Positions 9,693 through 16,694 of a stretch of DNA of 49,152 nt are shown here, piece after piece. The number at the start of each line of letters is the position of its first letter. The first letter of the stretch is position 1. Under the pieces are notes generated by a model. It was given only the letters and a program-made list of their open reading frames with translations. It was not told the origin of the DNA and searched no databases. Source of the stretch: Rhodocyclus purpureus. GTDB lineage: Bacteria; Pseudomonadota; Gammaproteobacteria; Burkholderiales; Rhodocyclaceae. The stretch is taken from assembly GCF_016653115.1 (NCBI RefSeq), contig NZ_NHRX01000013.1:34460-83611 (forward strand), in the 5' to 3' direction. The position numbers and the translations under genes were made by a program.

Positions 9693-10114
9693 GGGCGCGG
9701 GAGCTTAGCACGCGGCGCGTATAATGGCAGGCTCTCCCGGACTTGGGCTGCGGCCATCCGGCGCTGCGTGACTGCCCCGGATTGCGCCGCTCGCCGCACG
9801 CGCCGCTCGATCGAGTCTACGCGCTCATTGACCCTTGAAACCTATTTTCAGCCACGAAAAACACGAAAGCCACGAAATAAAGCATGTGGTCATAGTCGTA
9901 TGGAGCCCAACCCATCAGGGTGATGCCCGATCGACATCGAACCCCATGAATGATCCAGTGTTTTTCGTGCCTTTCGTGGCCAACTGATTCTCCCGGTTCG
10001 CCTCATTTCGTCACCGTTCGACGCCTGTTCGGCACCTGTTCGTTGTCAAATCGCTGCCAACTCATCACCAATTCGTCGCCTATCAGGCCCCACCCACTCC
10101 ATCCACGGCCCGCC
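9693..10114. promoter_or_regulatory. cobU-cobT divergent intergenic region
   Basis: This 422-bp stretch separates divergent cobalamin genes. A TATAAT hexamer stands at 9720-9725 on the plus strand, some 390 bp before cobT, without a clear -35 partner. The middle holds the CCACGAAA inverted repeat described separately. No segment shows the conserved core of the cobalamin riboswitch, so how the genes respond to B12 is not apparent. The frame open from 9950 is not taken as coding before 10115. Confidence 0.4.
9851..9981. repeat. Imperfect inverted repeat of CCACGAAA motifs
   Basis: The left arm GCCACGAAAAACACGAAAGC (9851-9870) faces the right arm TTTTTCGTGCCTTTCGTGGC (9961-9980), whose complement is GCCACGAAAGGCACGAAAAA. 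The arms agree in about 16 of 20 positions and enclose about 90 bp. Such CACGAAA-rich arms are frequent as dispersed non-coding repeats; function unknown. Confidence 0.65.
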
Positions 10115-11185
10115 ATGCACTTCTCAGTTCCCCGCGTCGACGACTCTCTCGACGCCGCCCTGCAGCACAAGATCGACAACAAGACCAAGCCCCTCGGCGC
10201 GCTAGGGCTGCTGGAAAAGGTCGCCCTGCAGATCGGCCGCGTGCAGAAGACGCTGTCGCCGGAACTCGGGGCGCCGCAGATGCTTGTCTTCGCCGCCGAC
10301 CACGGCGCCGCCAAAGCCGGCGTCTCGCCGTACCCTCAGGACGTGACCTGGCAGATGGTCGAGAACTACCTCGCCGGCGGCGCGGCGATCAACGTCTTCG
10401 CGCGCCAGCACGGCATCCGCCTGCACGTGGTCGACGCCGGCGTCGCGCACGAGTTCGGTCCGCGTGAAGGCTTGATCGACGCCAAGATCAGCCGCTCCGG
10501 AACGCGCAACTACCTCGAACAGGCAGCGATGAGCGCCGAACAGCGCGATGCGGCGCTGGCCAAAGGCCACGCGATCGCGCAGCGCATCGCCATTGATACC
10601 GGCGCGCGCTTCTTCGCCTTCGGCGAGATGGGGATCGGCAACACCGCCGCTGCGTCGCTGATCACCAGCCAGCTCACCGGAACGCCGCTCGCCGTCTGCG
10701 TCGGCCGCGGCGCCGGACTCGACGACCGTGGCCTCACGCACAAGCTCAGGCTGCTCGAAACCGCCGCCGCGCGCGCGGCACTGCCGGCCGGCTTCGGAGC
10801 GACGGCCGAGGAGGCGCTCGGCGTCCTCGCGGAGTTCGGCGGCTTCGAGATCGCGATGATGGCCGGCGCGATGCTCGGCGCGGCGCAGAGCGGGGCGCTG
10901 CTGCTGATCGACGGCATCATCGTCACCTCGGCGCTGCTGATCGCGGCGCGCATCTGCCCGGAAATCCGCGAGTACTGCATCTTCTGCCACAAGTCGGCCG
11001 AACCCGCCTCGCATGCGCAGCTGCAGTCGCTCGACGCCGAAGCACTGATCGACCTCGGCCTGCGCCTCGGCGAAGGCACCGGCGCCGCGCTCGCCTGGCC
11101 GCTGGTGCACTCGGCGGTCGCCTTCCTCAACGAAATGGCGAGCTTCGAATCGGCCGGCGTCAGCGGCACGGAGGCGCGCGGGTGA
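10115..11185 (+). CDS. cobT: Nicotinate-nucleotide-dimethylbenzimidazole phosphoribosyltransferase CobT
   Basis: CobT makes alpha-ribazole phosphate, the lower-ligand precursor of cobalamin, from nicotinate mononucleotide and dimethylbenzimidazole. From ATG 10115 the protein has 356 residues, the normal size, beginning [16 protein letters not shown]; longer upstream frames would add unrelated sequence. [47 protein letters not shown] and the C-terminal [13 protein letters not shown] with the catalytic glutamate are all family motifs. It leads the cobT-cobS-cobC operon. Confidence 0.96.
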   Translation: MHFSVPRVDDSLDAALQHKIDNKTKPLGALGLLEKVALQIGRVQKTLSPELGAPQMLVFAADHGAAKAGVSPYPQDVTWQMVENYLAGGAAINVFARQHGIRLHVVDAGVAHEFGPREGLIDAKISRSGTRNYLEQAAMSAEQRDAALAKGHAIAQRIAIDTGARFFAFGEMGIGNTAAASLITSQLTGTPLAVCVGRGAGLDDRGLTHKLRLLETAAARAALPAGFGATAEEALGVLAEFGGFEIAMMAGAMLGAAQSGALLLIDGIIVTSALLIAARICPEIREYCIFCHKSAEPASHAQLQSLDAEALIDLGLRLGEGTGAALAWPLVHSAVAFLNEMASFESAGVSGTEARG

Positions 11186-11219
11186 GCGCTGCCGCCAGTT
11201 CATCCTGCGGAGCGCGCTC

Positions 11220-12041
11220 GTGAGCGAGGAACGCACCACGACTGCAGACGCCGGCGAAGTCGCCGGCCAGGCCGCGCCCCAGCAAGGCGCGCTCAAGCGT
11301 GAATTCCGCTTCTTCCTGGCCGCGCTCTACTTCTTCACGCGCCTGCCGGCCCCCGCCTGGATCGGCCACGACGCGCCGGCCCTGTCGCGATCGGCGCGCT
11401 ACTTCTCGGCGGTCGGGCTGATCGTCGGCGGCATCGGCGCCGCGGTGTTCGCCATCGCGTACATCTTCTGGCCGCTGACGCTGGCGGTACTCGCGTCGAT
11501 GGCCGCGACGATCTACCTCACCGGCGCGATCCACGAGGACGGCTGGAGCGACACCGTGGACGGCTTCGGCGGCGGCTGGACCAAGGAAAAGATCCTCGCG
11601 ATCATGCGCGACTCGCGCATCGGCAGCTTCGGCGCGACGGCCTTGAACCTGATCCTGCTCTTCAAGTTCTGCGCACTGCTGGAAATCGGCGCCGAACTGA
11701 TCCCGGCGGCGCTGATCGCCGGCCACGCGCTGTCGCGCTTCTGCACGACGACGCTGATGGCGGTGCTCGACTACGCGCGCGAGGAAGGCAAGGCGAAGGC
11801 GGTGGCGAGCAAGCTGTCGGGCCGCGAGATCGTCGTCGGCGCGCTGTTCGTGCTGCCGGCGCTCGTCTTCCTGCCGCCGCTGGCGGCGGCAACCGGGATC
11901 GCACTGGCGCTGCTGGCGACCTTCTGGCTCGCGCGCATGTACCGGCGCCGGCTCGGCGGCTACACCGGCGACTGCCTCGGCGCCGTGCAGCAGCTTTCCG
12001 AAGTCGCCTTCTACGGCGGACTGCTGTGCGCGTTTTCCTGA
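11220..12041 (+). CDS. cobS: Adenosylcobinamide-GDP ribazoletransferase CobS
   Basis: CobS joins adenosylcobinamide-GDP and alpha-ribazole (phosphate) in the inner membrane to finish the cobalamin nucleotide loop. The 273-residue protein has the hallmark GAIHEDGWSDTVDGFGGG, an acidic metal-binding motif, followed by RDSRIGSFGATAL. Five or six hydrophobic helices follow. The GTG start at 11220 leaves 34 bp after cobT. The product is slightly longer at the N-terminus than usual (an alanine- and glutamine-rich lead of about 25 residues). Confidence 0.95.
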   Translation: MSEERTTTADAGEVAGQAAPQQGALKREFRFFLAALYFFTRLPAPAWIGHDAPALSRSARYFSAVGLIVGGIGAAVFAIAYIFWPLTLAVLASMAATIYLTGAIHEDGWSDTVDGFGGGWTKEKILAIMRDSRIGSFGATALNLILLFKFCALLEIGAELIPAALIAGHALSRFCTTTLMAVLDYAREEGKAKAVASKLSGREIVVGALFVLPALVFLPPLAAATGIALALLATFWLARMYRRRLGGYTGDCLGAVQQLSEVAFYGGLLCAFS

Positions 12042-12763
12042 TCCGGCATCCGCAGCCGCTGATCGAGCCGGGGGTCTGCTACGGGCGGCTCGATGTCGAC
12101 GCGGATGCGGAACACCTGCGGGCAAGCAGCGAACGGCTCGCTGCACGACTGGCAAGGGAAGTGCTGACTGGCCCGTTAGCGGTTGCCCATCCAGGGAGAC
12201 AGTATGACTCATGCTGTCCCCGCATCGTCGCCAGCCCGGCCAGGCGCTGCCGCGGACTCGCCGACGCGCTGGCCGCCACACTCGGCGCGACGCCGCACTA
12301 CGACGCTCGCCTGCTCGAAAAGGATTTCGGCGACTGGGAAGGCCGCCGCTGGGACGACATCGACCCGCAACTGATCGACGCCTGGGCGGCCGATCTCATG
12401 CACTTCGTGCCGCCTGGCGGCGAATCGGTCAGCGAGCTCGCCGCGCGTGCTCTCGCCTGCGCCGCCGACCTCGGCGTTCCCGGTGTCGACACGCTGCCCG
12501 GAATTCAGCGCGCCACCGGAGCGAGCAGTCAGCCGGCCGCTTCAGGCGACACCCTCGTCCTCGTCACCCACGCCGGTGTCATCCGCGTCCTGCTCGGCCA
12601 CTGGCTCGGACTGCCGCTCGCCGAGTGGAGCACACTGAAGCTCGAATTCGGCGCGCTGACGCGGGTCGATTTCGTCGCCGAAAATACAGCGCTGGCGGCG
12701 AATACCGGTCAGGGCGCGAACGCCGGCGACTGGAAAGCCGTGCTGCACACACTGAACGGCTGA
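12026..12763 (+). CDS. cobC: CobC-like histidine phosphatase (alpha-ribazole phosphatase), with an inserted palindrome
   Basis: This is a histidine phosphatase superfamily member in the position of CobC, which dephosphorylates alpha-ribazole 5'-phosphate. The catalytic motif is FLIRHPQP at residues 4-11 (His 8), a variant of RHG; EKDFGDWEGRRWDDI and LVTHAGVIRVLLG with the second histidine are present. The GTG start overlaps cobS by 16 nt. Between the N-terminal helix and ASPARRCRGLA there are about 15-18 extra residues (VAHPGRQYDSCCPRIV) encoded by the palindrome at 12194-12221. Another extra loop lies around residues 155-175. Function is likely but not certain to be kept. Confidence 0.88.
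   Translation: MRVFLIRHPQPLIEPGVCYGRLDVDADAEHLRASSERLAARLAREVLTGPLAVAHPGRQYDSCCPRIVASPARRCRGLADALAATLGATPHYDARLLEKDFGDWEGRRWDDIDPQLIDAWAADLMHFVPPGGESVSELAARALACAADLGVPGVDTLPGIQRATGASSQPAASGDTLVLVTHAGVIRVLLGHWLGLPLAEWSTLKLEFGALTRVDFVAENTALAANTGQGANAGDWKAVLHTLNG
12194..12221. repeat. Short palindromic element inside cobC
   Basis: GGGAGACAGTATGA is followed at once by CTCATGCTGTCCCC, its near reverse complement, giving a hairpin with one bulge. It lies in frame in cobC and codes for residues absent from the expected family alignment. The unit resembles short palindromes that recur in non-coding DNA of other bacteria. Confidence 0.55.
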
Positions 12764-12811
12764 ACTCTCAATCCCGGGACGTTATGGTTTTTCGACCAAG
12801 CCCTCAGAATT

Positions 12812-12826
12812 GAGCCTGGCTCCTTT
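12812..12826 (+). repeat. Boundary motif copy, left edge of the Fic gene
   Basis: GAGCCTGGCTCCTTT is a variant of the GAGCCTGRCCCCTT motif found at 14377, 14400, 16695 and at the start of each tandem unit up to 17817. It stands between cobC and the Fic promoter. Confidence 0.6.
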
Positions 12827-12842
12827 GCTGTGACGGACCTGG

Positions 12843-12927
12843 GCGCGACAGTATTCACTTGAAGCGCGACACCTTGCGCGACATAATAGTGCCGTGCTTT
12901 GTCGCTCCTGCGCGACATTGCGTGACA
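12843..12927 (+). promoter_or_regulatory. Fic promoter overlapped by five GCGCGACA direct repeats
   Basis: TTGAAG (12859-12864) and CATAAT (12882-12887) are 17 bp apart, a good sigma-70 promoter. GCGCGACA occurs at 12843, 12864, 12876 and 12910, and as GCGTGACA at 12920; a partial inverted copy TGTCGC is at 12900. Two copies lie inside the promoter spacer and others flank it, so a repressor binding these sites would block RNA polymerase. The Fic protein's own N-terminal winged helix is a candidate binder. Confidence 0.65.
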
Positions 12928-12952
12928 AATTGCCCCCAGGGAGCCAGCGCAG

Positions 12953-14350
12953 ATGCCACGCGCCACACCAACCGAAGAACTCGAGCTGATCGAATCCATC
13001 ATCGCGGCGCATCCGTCTGGCATCCGCATTGCCGACATCGAAGCGGAAATAGCGCGACGCCAAGGAGACAAGCTCAACCGTCGCACACTGCAACGCCGTC
13101 TGCAGAAGCTCATCGATCAGCAGCACGTGACCACCAAGGGGGAAAGCATCGCCTTGGTCTACAAGTTGATCTCTGGTGCCGTGGTTCAAACCAGCGGCAC
13201 AGTGACAGCCAATGCAACGGTCGAGGCGGAGCTTTATGTACCAGTATCCCCGCAAGGGGCCACCATTCGCGATCAGGTCAGGCTGCCACTGATGCACCGC
13301 CGGCCAGTGGGTTACCAGCGCGAATTTCTGGAGGCCTACCAGCCCGGAGAAACCTTCTACTTGCCTGAATCGCTGCGGCGGCAATTGCACGAGATGGGCC
13401 GCACGTCTGCTGATGAGAGACCAGCAGGCACCTATGCCCGAGACATCCTGGGTCGCTTGCTCGTCGATCTGTCATGGGCCTCATCGAAATTGGAAGGTAA
13501 CACCTACAGCCGGCTCGACACCCAGAACCTGATCGAGTTAGGCCAAGTCGCCAAGGGCAAGGATGTCATCGAAACGCAGATGATCCTGAACCACAAGGCG
13601 GCCATCGAGATGCTGATCGAGGATGCCGAAGAGGTGGGCTTTGATGCTTTCACCTTCAAGAACCTCCACGCTGTGCTGTCCCAGGACTTGCTGCGCAACC
13701 CGGATGCGAGTGGGCGCTTGCGTCGGCGGCCGGTGGACATCGCTGGCACGGTGTTTCACCCACTTGGGTTGCCACAGGTGATTGAGGACTGCTTTACGCT
13801 GCTGCTGGACAAGGCAGCCACCATCCCTGACCCGTTCGAGCAGGCCTTCTTCCTGATGGTGCAACTGCCCTATCTGCAGCCGTTTGAGGATGTGAACAAG
13901 CGCGTCTCGCGCATCGGTGCAAATATTCCGCTCATCAAGCACAATCTCTGCCCGCTGTCCTTCATCGACGTGCCGGAGCGTGCCTACATCGAGGCGACTC
14001 TGGGCGTGTACGAGCTTAAGCAGATCGAGTTGTTGCGTGATGTGTTTGTCTGGGCGTATGAGCGCTCTTGCCAGCGCTATCTAGCCATCACGCAAACCAT
14101 GGTCGAACCCGACCCTTTGAAGATCAGGTATCGGGAGGCCCTGATCCTGGCGGTTCAGACAGTGGTCAAGGGGCTGCGGCAGCCCAGTCAAGCTGTCATC
14201 GCGGAAGTGGCACGTGATCACGCCGCAGAGGCCGACCAAGCCGCCTTCAGGGAGATGCTAACGGTGGCATTGCACCAATTGCACGAAGGCAGCATCGCCC
14301 GGTATCGGCTGCGTCGCTCGGAATACATCGCTTGGCAGCAATTTATCTGA
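12953..14350 (+). CDS. Fic-fold protein with N-terminal winged helix and degenerate active-site motif
   Basis: The 465-residue product has a winged-helix-like front (about residues 5-70, with LNRRTLQRRLQKLIDQQHV), a Fic core and a helical C-terminus. An inhibitory-helix motif of the S/T-x-x-x-E-G/N type is present as SSKLEGN (177-183), preceding the core as in class II Fic proteins. The catalytic loop, canonically HPFxxGNGRxxR, reads QPFEDVNKRVSR at 309-320: the histidine is Gln and both loop glycines are replaced, while Phe, Asn and both Arg remain. Normal AMP transfer is therefore doubtful. A GGGAG ribosome site precedes the ATG. Its role may be regulatory, self-controlling or a different nucleotidyl chemistry. 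Confidence 0.85.
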   Translation: MPRATPTEELELIESIIAAHPSGIRIADIEAEIARRQGDKLNRRTLQRRLQKLIDQQHVTTKGESIALVYKLISGAVVQTSGTVTANATVEAELYVPVSPQGATIRDQVRLPLMHRRPVGYQREFLEAYQPGETFYLPESLRRQLHEMGRTSADERPAGTYARDILGRLLVDLSWASSKLEGNTYSRLDTQNLIELGQVAKGKDVIETQMILNHKAAIEMLIEDAEEVGFDAFTFKNLHAVLSQDLLRNPDASGRLRRRPVDIAGTVFHPLGLPQVIEDCFTLLLDKAATIPDPFEQAFFLMVQLPYLQPFEDVNKRVSRIGANIPLIKHNLCPLSFIDVPERAYIEATLGVYELKQIELLRDVFVWAYERSCQRYLAITQTMVEPDPLKIRYREALILAVQTVVKGLRQPSQAVIAEVARDHAAEADQAAFREMLTVALHQLHEGSIARYRLRRSEYIAWQQFI

Positions 14351-14376
14351 TTGGACTGCGCCTTTTTCCTTTTTTG

Positions 14377-14416
14377 GAGCCTGACCCCTTAATTAATTCG
14401 AGCCTGGCCCCTTTTT
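14377..14416 (+). repeat. Two boundary motif copies between Fic and HEPN genes
   Basis: GAGCCTGACCCCTT (14377-14390) and GAGCCTGGCCCCTTTTT (14400-14416) stand 23 bp apart in the gap between the Fic stop and the HEPN stop. They match the motif at 12812, 16695 and in the tandem array. Confidence 0.7.
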
Positions 14417-14433
14417 GATCGACACGACCGACG

Positions 14434-14889
14434 TCAGGCTGGATATTTCCGGATCATCGTTTCCGTGTATTCGACCACCTTGGGCACCGTCTCAAGGAGA
14501 ACCGGGGACAGTAGCGCTACGGCAGAATAGATCTCGGCCATTTTCTCTGTAGCATATTCATGCGCGATCAGGTTTCTCAGCTCGCGAATATTGATCAGTT
14601 CCGCCGCGTTTGCCCAACCGCGTTTTTCTGCGCGGTAGATTCTGTCGAGAATGGAACCGCCTCCCACAAGCTCGATCTCATCGACCAGGCGGAAAACACG
14701 CTGGACGAGCAAGTCAGCCAGTCGAGCAAAGCGGCTGGTCAGCGACTCCAGACGCTCGAGTTGTTCGGGCGGCAATGCCTCCTGGCCGACGAGATTGCGG
14801 CATCGCTCCATGGAGTATTGAAGATATCCGGCGGCAAGTTGCAAGCCGGCCAGTTCTTCTTGCAAGAGTTCAAGTTTCACTCGCGTCAC
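14434..14889 (-). CDS. HEPN-domain toxin, HepT-like
   Basis: The 151-residue, mostly helical protein has the HEPN signature R-x4-H followed by Tyr, seen as RELRNLIAHEY at about residues 101-111. In MNT/HEPN modules HepT is an RNase or growth inhibitor that its nucleotidyltransferase partner neutralises, in the best-known case by adding AMP to the tyrosine of this motif. The GTG start at 14889 overlaps the MNT stop as GTGA. The combination of motif and neighbour makes the assignment firm at family level. Confidence 0.88.
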   Translation of the reverse strand: MTRVKLELLQEELAGLQLAAGYLQYSMERCRNLVGQEALPPEQLERLESLTSRFARLADLLVQRVFRLVDEIELVGGGSILDRIYRAEKRGWANAAELINIRELRNLIAHEYATEKMAEIYSAVALLSPVLLETVPKVVEYTETMIRKYPA

Positions 14890-15167
14890 AAGCGCACTCC
14901 CTCCTGCATGACCATTCTGGGAAAGGGCCTTGAATCATCTGGATACACGGCAATGTCGATCTTTCGCTCACCAAGCTTCTGGTGAAGCTTCGCCAGTATG
15001 CCGAGCTTCGTCATGAGCGTGATTTTTTTCGAAAAAACCAACAGGTCGATATCGCCGCCCTTGGCTGAATCATCGATGCGCGAGCCAAAAAGGTAGACCA
15101 AAGCCTCGGTATCGGCCTCGCGAATGACTTCGCGGATCGCTGATCGTTCCGTTTCGGCCAATCTCAT
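14886..15167 (-). CDS. MNT-domain nucleotidyltransferase antitoxin, MntA-like
   Basis: This 93-residue minimal nucleotidyltransferase has LFGSRIDDSAKGGDIDLLV, that is GSx9DxD, the metal and nucleotide site, and a third acidic residue in ERKIDIAVY. It is the expected partner of the HEPN gene that follows with a 4-nt overlap. ATG 15167 is chosen because CCGGAGAAACGT in front of it gives a good ribosome site; a frame extension to 15203 is less likely. Confidence 0.88.
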   Translation of the reverse strand: MRLAETERSAIREVIREADTEALVYLFGSRIDDSAKGGDIDLLVFSKKITLMTKLGILAKLHQKLGERKIDIAVYPDDSRPFPRMVMQEGVRL

Positions 15168-15208
15168 ACGTTTCTCCGGGCGAGGCAGTTTCCTTTGGCC
15201 CATTCACT

Positions 15209-15242
15209 GTAATTAAGTATAACGTCCCCAGAATTTAATTAC
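15209..15242. repeat. Inverted repeat between RelE-like and MNT genes
   Basis: GTAATTAA (15209-15216) and TTAATTAC (15235-15242) form 8-bp arms around an 18-bp core that contains AACGTCCCC. The right arm overlaps the TAA stop of the RelE-like gene. On the minus strand the core reads GGGGACGTTATACTTAATTA, with TATACT as a possible -10 for the MNT/HEPN pair. The sequence looks like a short mobile palindrome. Confidence 0.5.
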
Positions 15243-15559
15243 TTGCGCCCGTACGTGCTGTCATGATCTGCTGCAATCGTCAACAAGCGCATGAAGTCAC
15301 CCTCGCGGTAAGCCGTCGCACGACGCGCTTGGGTAATCTGCAGTGAGTAGATGGCATCGATACCTCCGGGCGGCTTCACGCTGGTGATCTTTTCCCACTT
15401 CAACCCCTGATCGCGATAGACCTGGCTCCAGCTCAACTGCCGAATCTTGTTGAGGGTATCCAAGGCCGCGTGTCGCTCAGGTTTTTGCAGTGTCAGCAGG
15501 TTTTCCTGAAAAACGGGGTTGTTCAGGTCAAGCCTGACATGGCTTTCACTCCGACCCAT
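15239..15559 (-). CDS. RelE-like toxin
   Basis: The 106-residue product from ATG 15559 contains GLKWEKI, IYSLQITQARRATAYREGDFMRLL and ends DHDSTYGRK, the pattern of small RelE-superfamily proteins annotated as cytotoxic translational repressors. RelE-type toxins cut mRNA in the ribosome. It overlaps the upstream antitoxin-like gene by 14 nt, typical of such pairs. A longer start at 15586 would overlap much more. Activity is not provable from sequence. Confidence 0.75.
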   Translation of the reverse strand: MGRSESHVRLDLNNPVFQENLLTLQKPERHAALDTLNKIRQLSWSQVYRDQGLKWEKITSVKPPGGIDAIYSLQITQARRATAYREGDFMRLLTIAADHDSTYGRK

Positions 15560-15827
15560 GGCCGACCTTGTGCAGGACGTCATCAACGTTTTCGTCTGAC
15601 GGGGAATGTGTCATCGACCAAGCCAAGGCGGCCTGCAAATCAGCCGCCGCTCGGGGCTCATGCAACCAACGCTCATTGTCGGCAATGACCGTGGCGGTGC
15701 GCACGACCCAAACGCCAGGCTCCCGTTCCTCTACCAAGACTTGCCGCCCAGCGTACTGCTTGCCGAGCGAGATTTGTCCATTGCTTCCGATGACTTTGAC
15801 CGTTGGGGGATGAATCGATGCAACCAT
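15546..15827 (-). CDS. Antitoxin-like protein, probable AbrB/SpoVT-type N-terminus
   Basis: This 93-residue protein starts with a short beta-rich part, VKVIGSNGQISLGKQYAGRQVLVEE, that resembles a swapped-hairpin AbrB DNA-binding domain, and ends in a charged tail suited to toxin binding. AGGAG stands 8 nt before the ATG. It directly precedes and overlaps the RelE-like toxin. The domain call is tentative; the antitoxin role rests mainly on position. Confidence 0.65.
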   Translation of the reverse strand: MVASIHPPTVKVIGSNGQISLGKQYAGRQVLVEEREPGVWVVRTATVIADNERWLHEPRAAADLQAALAWSMTHSPSDENVDDVLHKVGHGSE

Positions 15828-15903
15828 GGCAATCTCCTAATTTCGTGCCGCACTAACTTAGGATTTTAGTTTAAAAATGATTCGAGAGCAAAAGACTCTT
15901 CGT

Positions 15904-16009
15904 TCAACTTGCTGCCCTCGCCTTCGCCAGCGCATCGGCAACGGTCTGGCCGGCGGCCGGCAGGCGGCCTGCGGCGACGAACCGCATCTCGGCCACCGCC
16001 GTGGCCGTG
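15904..16009 (-). pseudogene. Possible coding remnant downstream of the HigA-like gene
   Basis: Read on the minus strand, the bases after the HigA-like stop continue in another frame as DTATAVAEMRFVAAGRLPAA and then a short alanine-rich stretch to a TGA at 15904-15906. The GC content and codon pattern are those of coding DNA, but there is no start and no recognisable family. It may be the tail of a gene cut by the arrival of the toxin-antitoxin genes, or chance. Confidence 0.25.
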
Positions 16010-16336
16010 TCAAGCGTGGGCCTGTTGTTGCCTGTGGAGGTTCAGCGGCTGGATCGCCAAGCGCATGCCCATCACCTTCAGGATCGCCGACAGGGTCTTG
16101 AGTTCGGGGTTGCCCTTCTCGGAGAGTGTCCGGTACAGGGTGTGGGCATTGACATCTGCCTGCCGGGCCACCTCCTGCACACCACCGAACGCCTTGCTCA
16201 GGGTGCGCAGGGCCAGCATCAGATCGGTCTCGTCGCCGTCTTCCAGCACAGAGTTGAGGTAGTCAGCGGCCAGTTCCGGATCCTTGCGGAACATCTCGAC
16301 AGTCGCATCCTCGTGAGTTCGGTGTGTCTTAGCCAT
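16010..16336 (-). CDS. HigA-like helix-turn-helix antitoxin
   Basis: The 108-residue product begins MAKTHRTHEDATVEMFRKDP and has LMLALRTLSKAFGGVQEVARQ followed by DVNAHTLYRTLSEKGNPELK, the helix-turn-helix of addiction-module antidote proteins. It would bind its own promoter and the HigB-like toxin encoded just upstream (8-nt overlap). Toxin before antitoxin is the normal order for HigBA. The palindrome at 16661-16678 is the likely operator. Confidence 0.85.
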   Translation of the reverse strand: MAKTHRTHEDATVEMFRKDPELAADYLNSVLEDGDETDLMLALRTLSKAFGGVQEVARQADVNAHTLYRTLSEKGNPELKTLSAILKVMGMRLAIQPLNLHRQQQAHA

Positions 16337-16652
16337 TTCGCTTCTCCCAGTCCTTCAACAACTTCACGGCACGTTCGATGTCGCGGCTCTGCGACTTCTT
16401 GTCGCCGCCGCTGGTAAGCATGATCACCCTGTTGCCCACGTGCGCGTAGCACACGCGGTATCCCGCACCGACATCGACCTTGAGTTCCCAGACGCCTTCG
16501 CGCAAGAGCTTGCAGTCACCAAACAGGACTACCTCCATGCGGGCGACACGCTTGATGATCGCCACTTTCGCAACCCGGTCGCGCAGGGAGTCCAGCCAGT
16601 CCAGGTACAGGTCGTGCTCGGCCTCGTCGAGGTAGTGGACGATCTCATGCAT
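16329..16652 (-). CDS. HigB/RelE-type toxin (addiction module killer protein)
   Basis: This 107-residue protein has the compact RelE/ParE fold pattern: DWLDSLRDRVAKVAIIKRVAR, the GVWELKVDVGAGYRVCYAH strand pair, and VIMLTSGGDKKSQSRDIERA near the C-terminus, which is very typical of the HigB-1 killer subfamily. Such toxins are usually ribosome-dependent mRNA nucleases. It is first in a two-gene operon with the HigA-like antitoxin. Confidence 0.88.
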   Translation of the reverse strand: MHEIVHYLDEAEHDLYLDWLDSLRDRVAKVAIIKRVARMEVVLFGDCKLLREGVWELKVDVGAGYRVCYAHVGNRVIMLTSGGDKKSQSRDIERAVKLLKDWEKRNG

Positions 16653-16660
16653 GTCTGAAT

Positions 16661-16678
16661 TTTAGCTTTAAAGCGAAA
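16661..16678. promoter_or_regulatory. Palindrome upstream of higBA-like genes, candidate operator
   Basis: TTTAGCTTTAAAGCGAAA has a perfect 10-bp palindromic core GCTTTAAAGC and near-symmetric flanks. It lies about 9 bp before the toxin ATG, where an antitoxin operator is expected. A related TTTTAGTTTAAAAATGA occurs at 15866, upstream of the AbrB-like antitoxin gene. Confidence 0.55.
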
Positions 16679-16694
16679 CTTTGCATGAATTATT

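Noticed and set aside
9693-10114. A cobalamin riboswitch before cobT
   Set aside because: ACTGCCCCGG near 9770 recalls one box, but the other conserved boxes and spacing are absent, so I do not call it.
12782-13390. A 202-codon reverse frame over the Fic promoter and N-terminus
   Set aside because: It is antisense to the Fic gene and would cover its promoter; there is no family feature in it.
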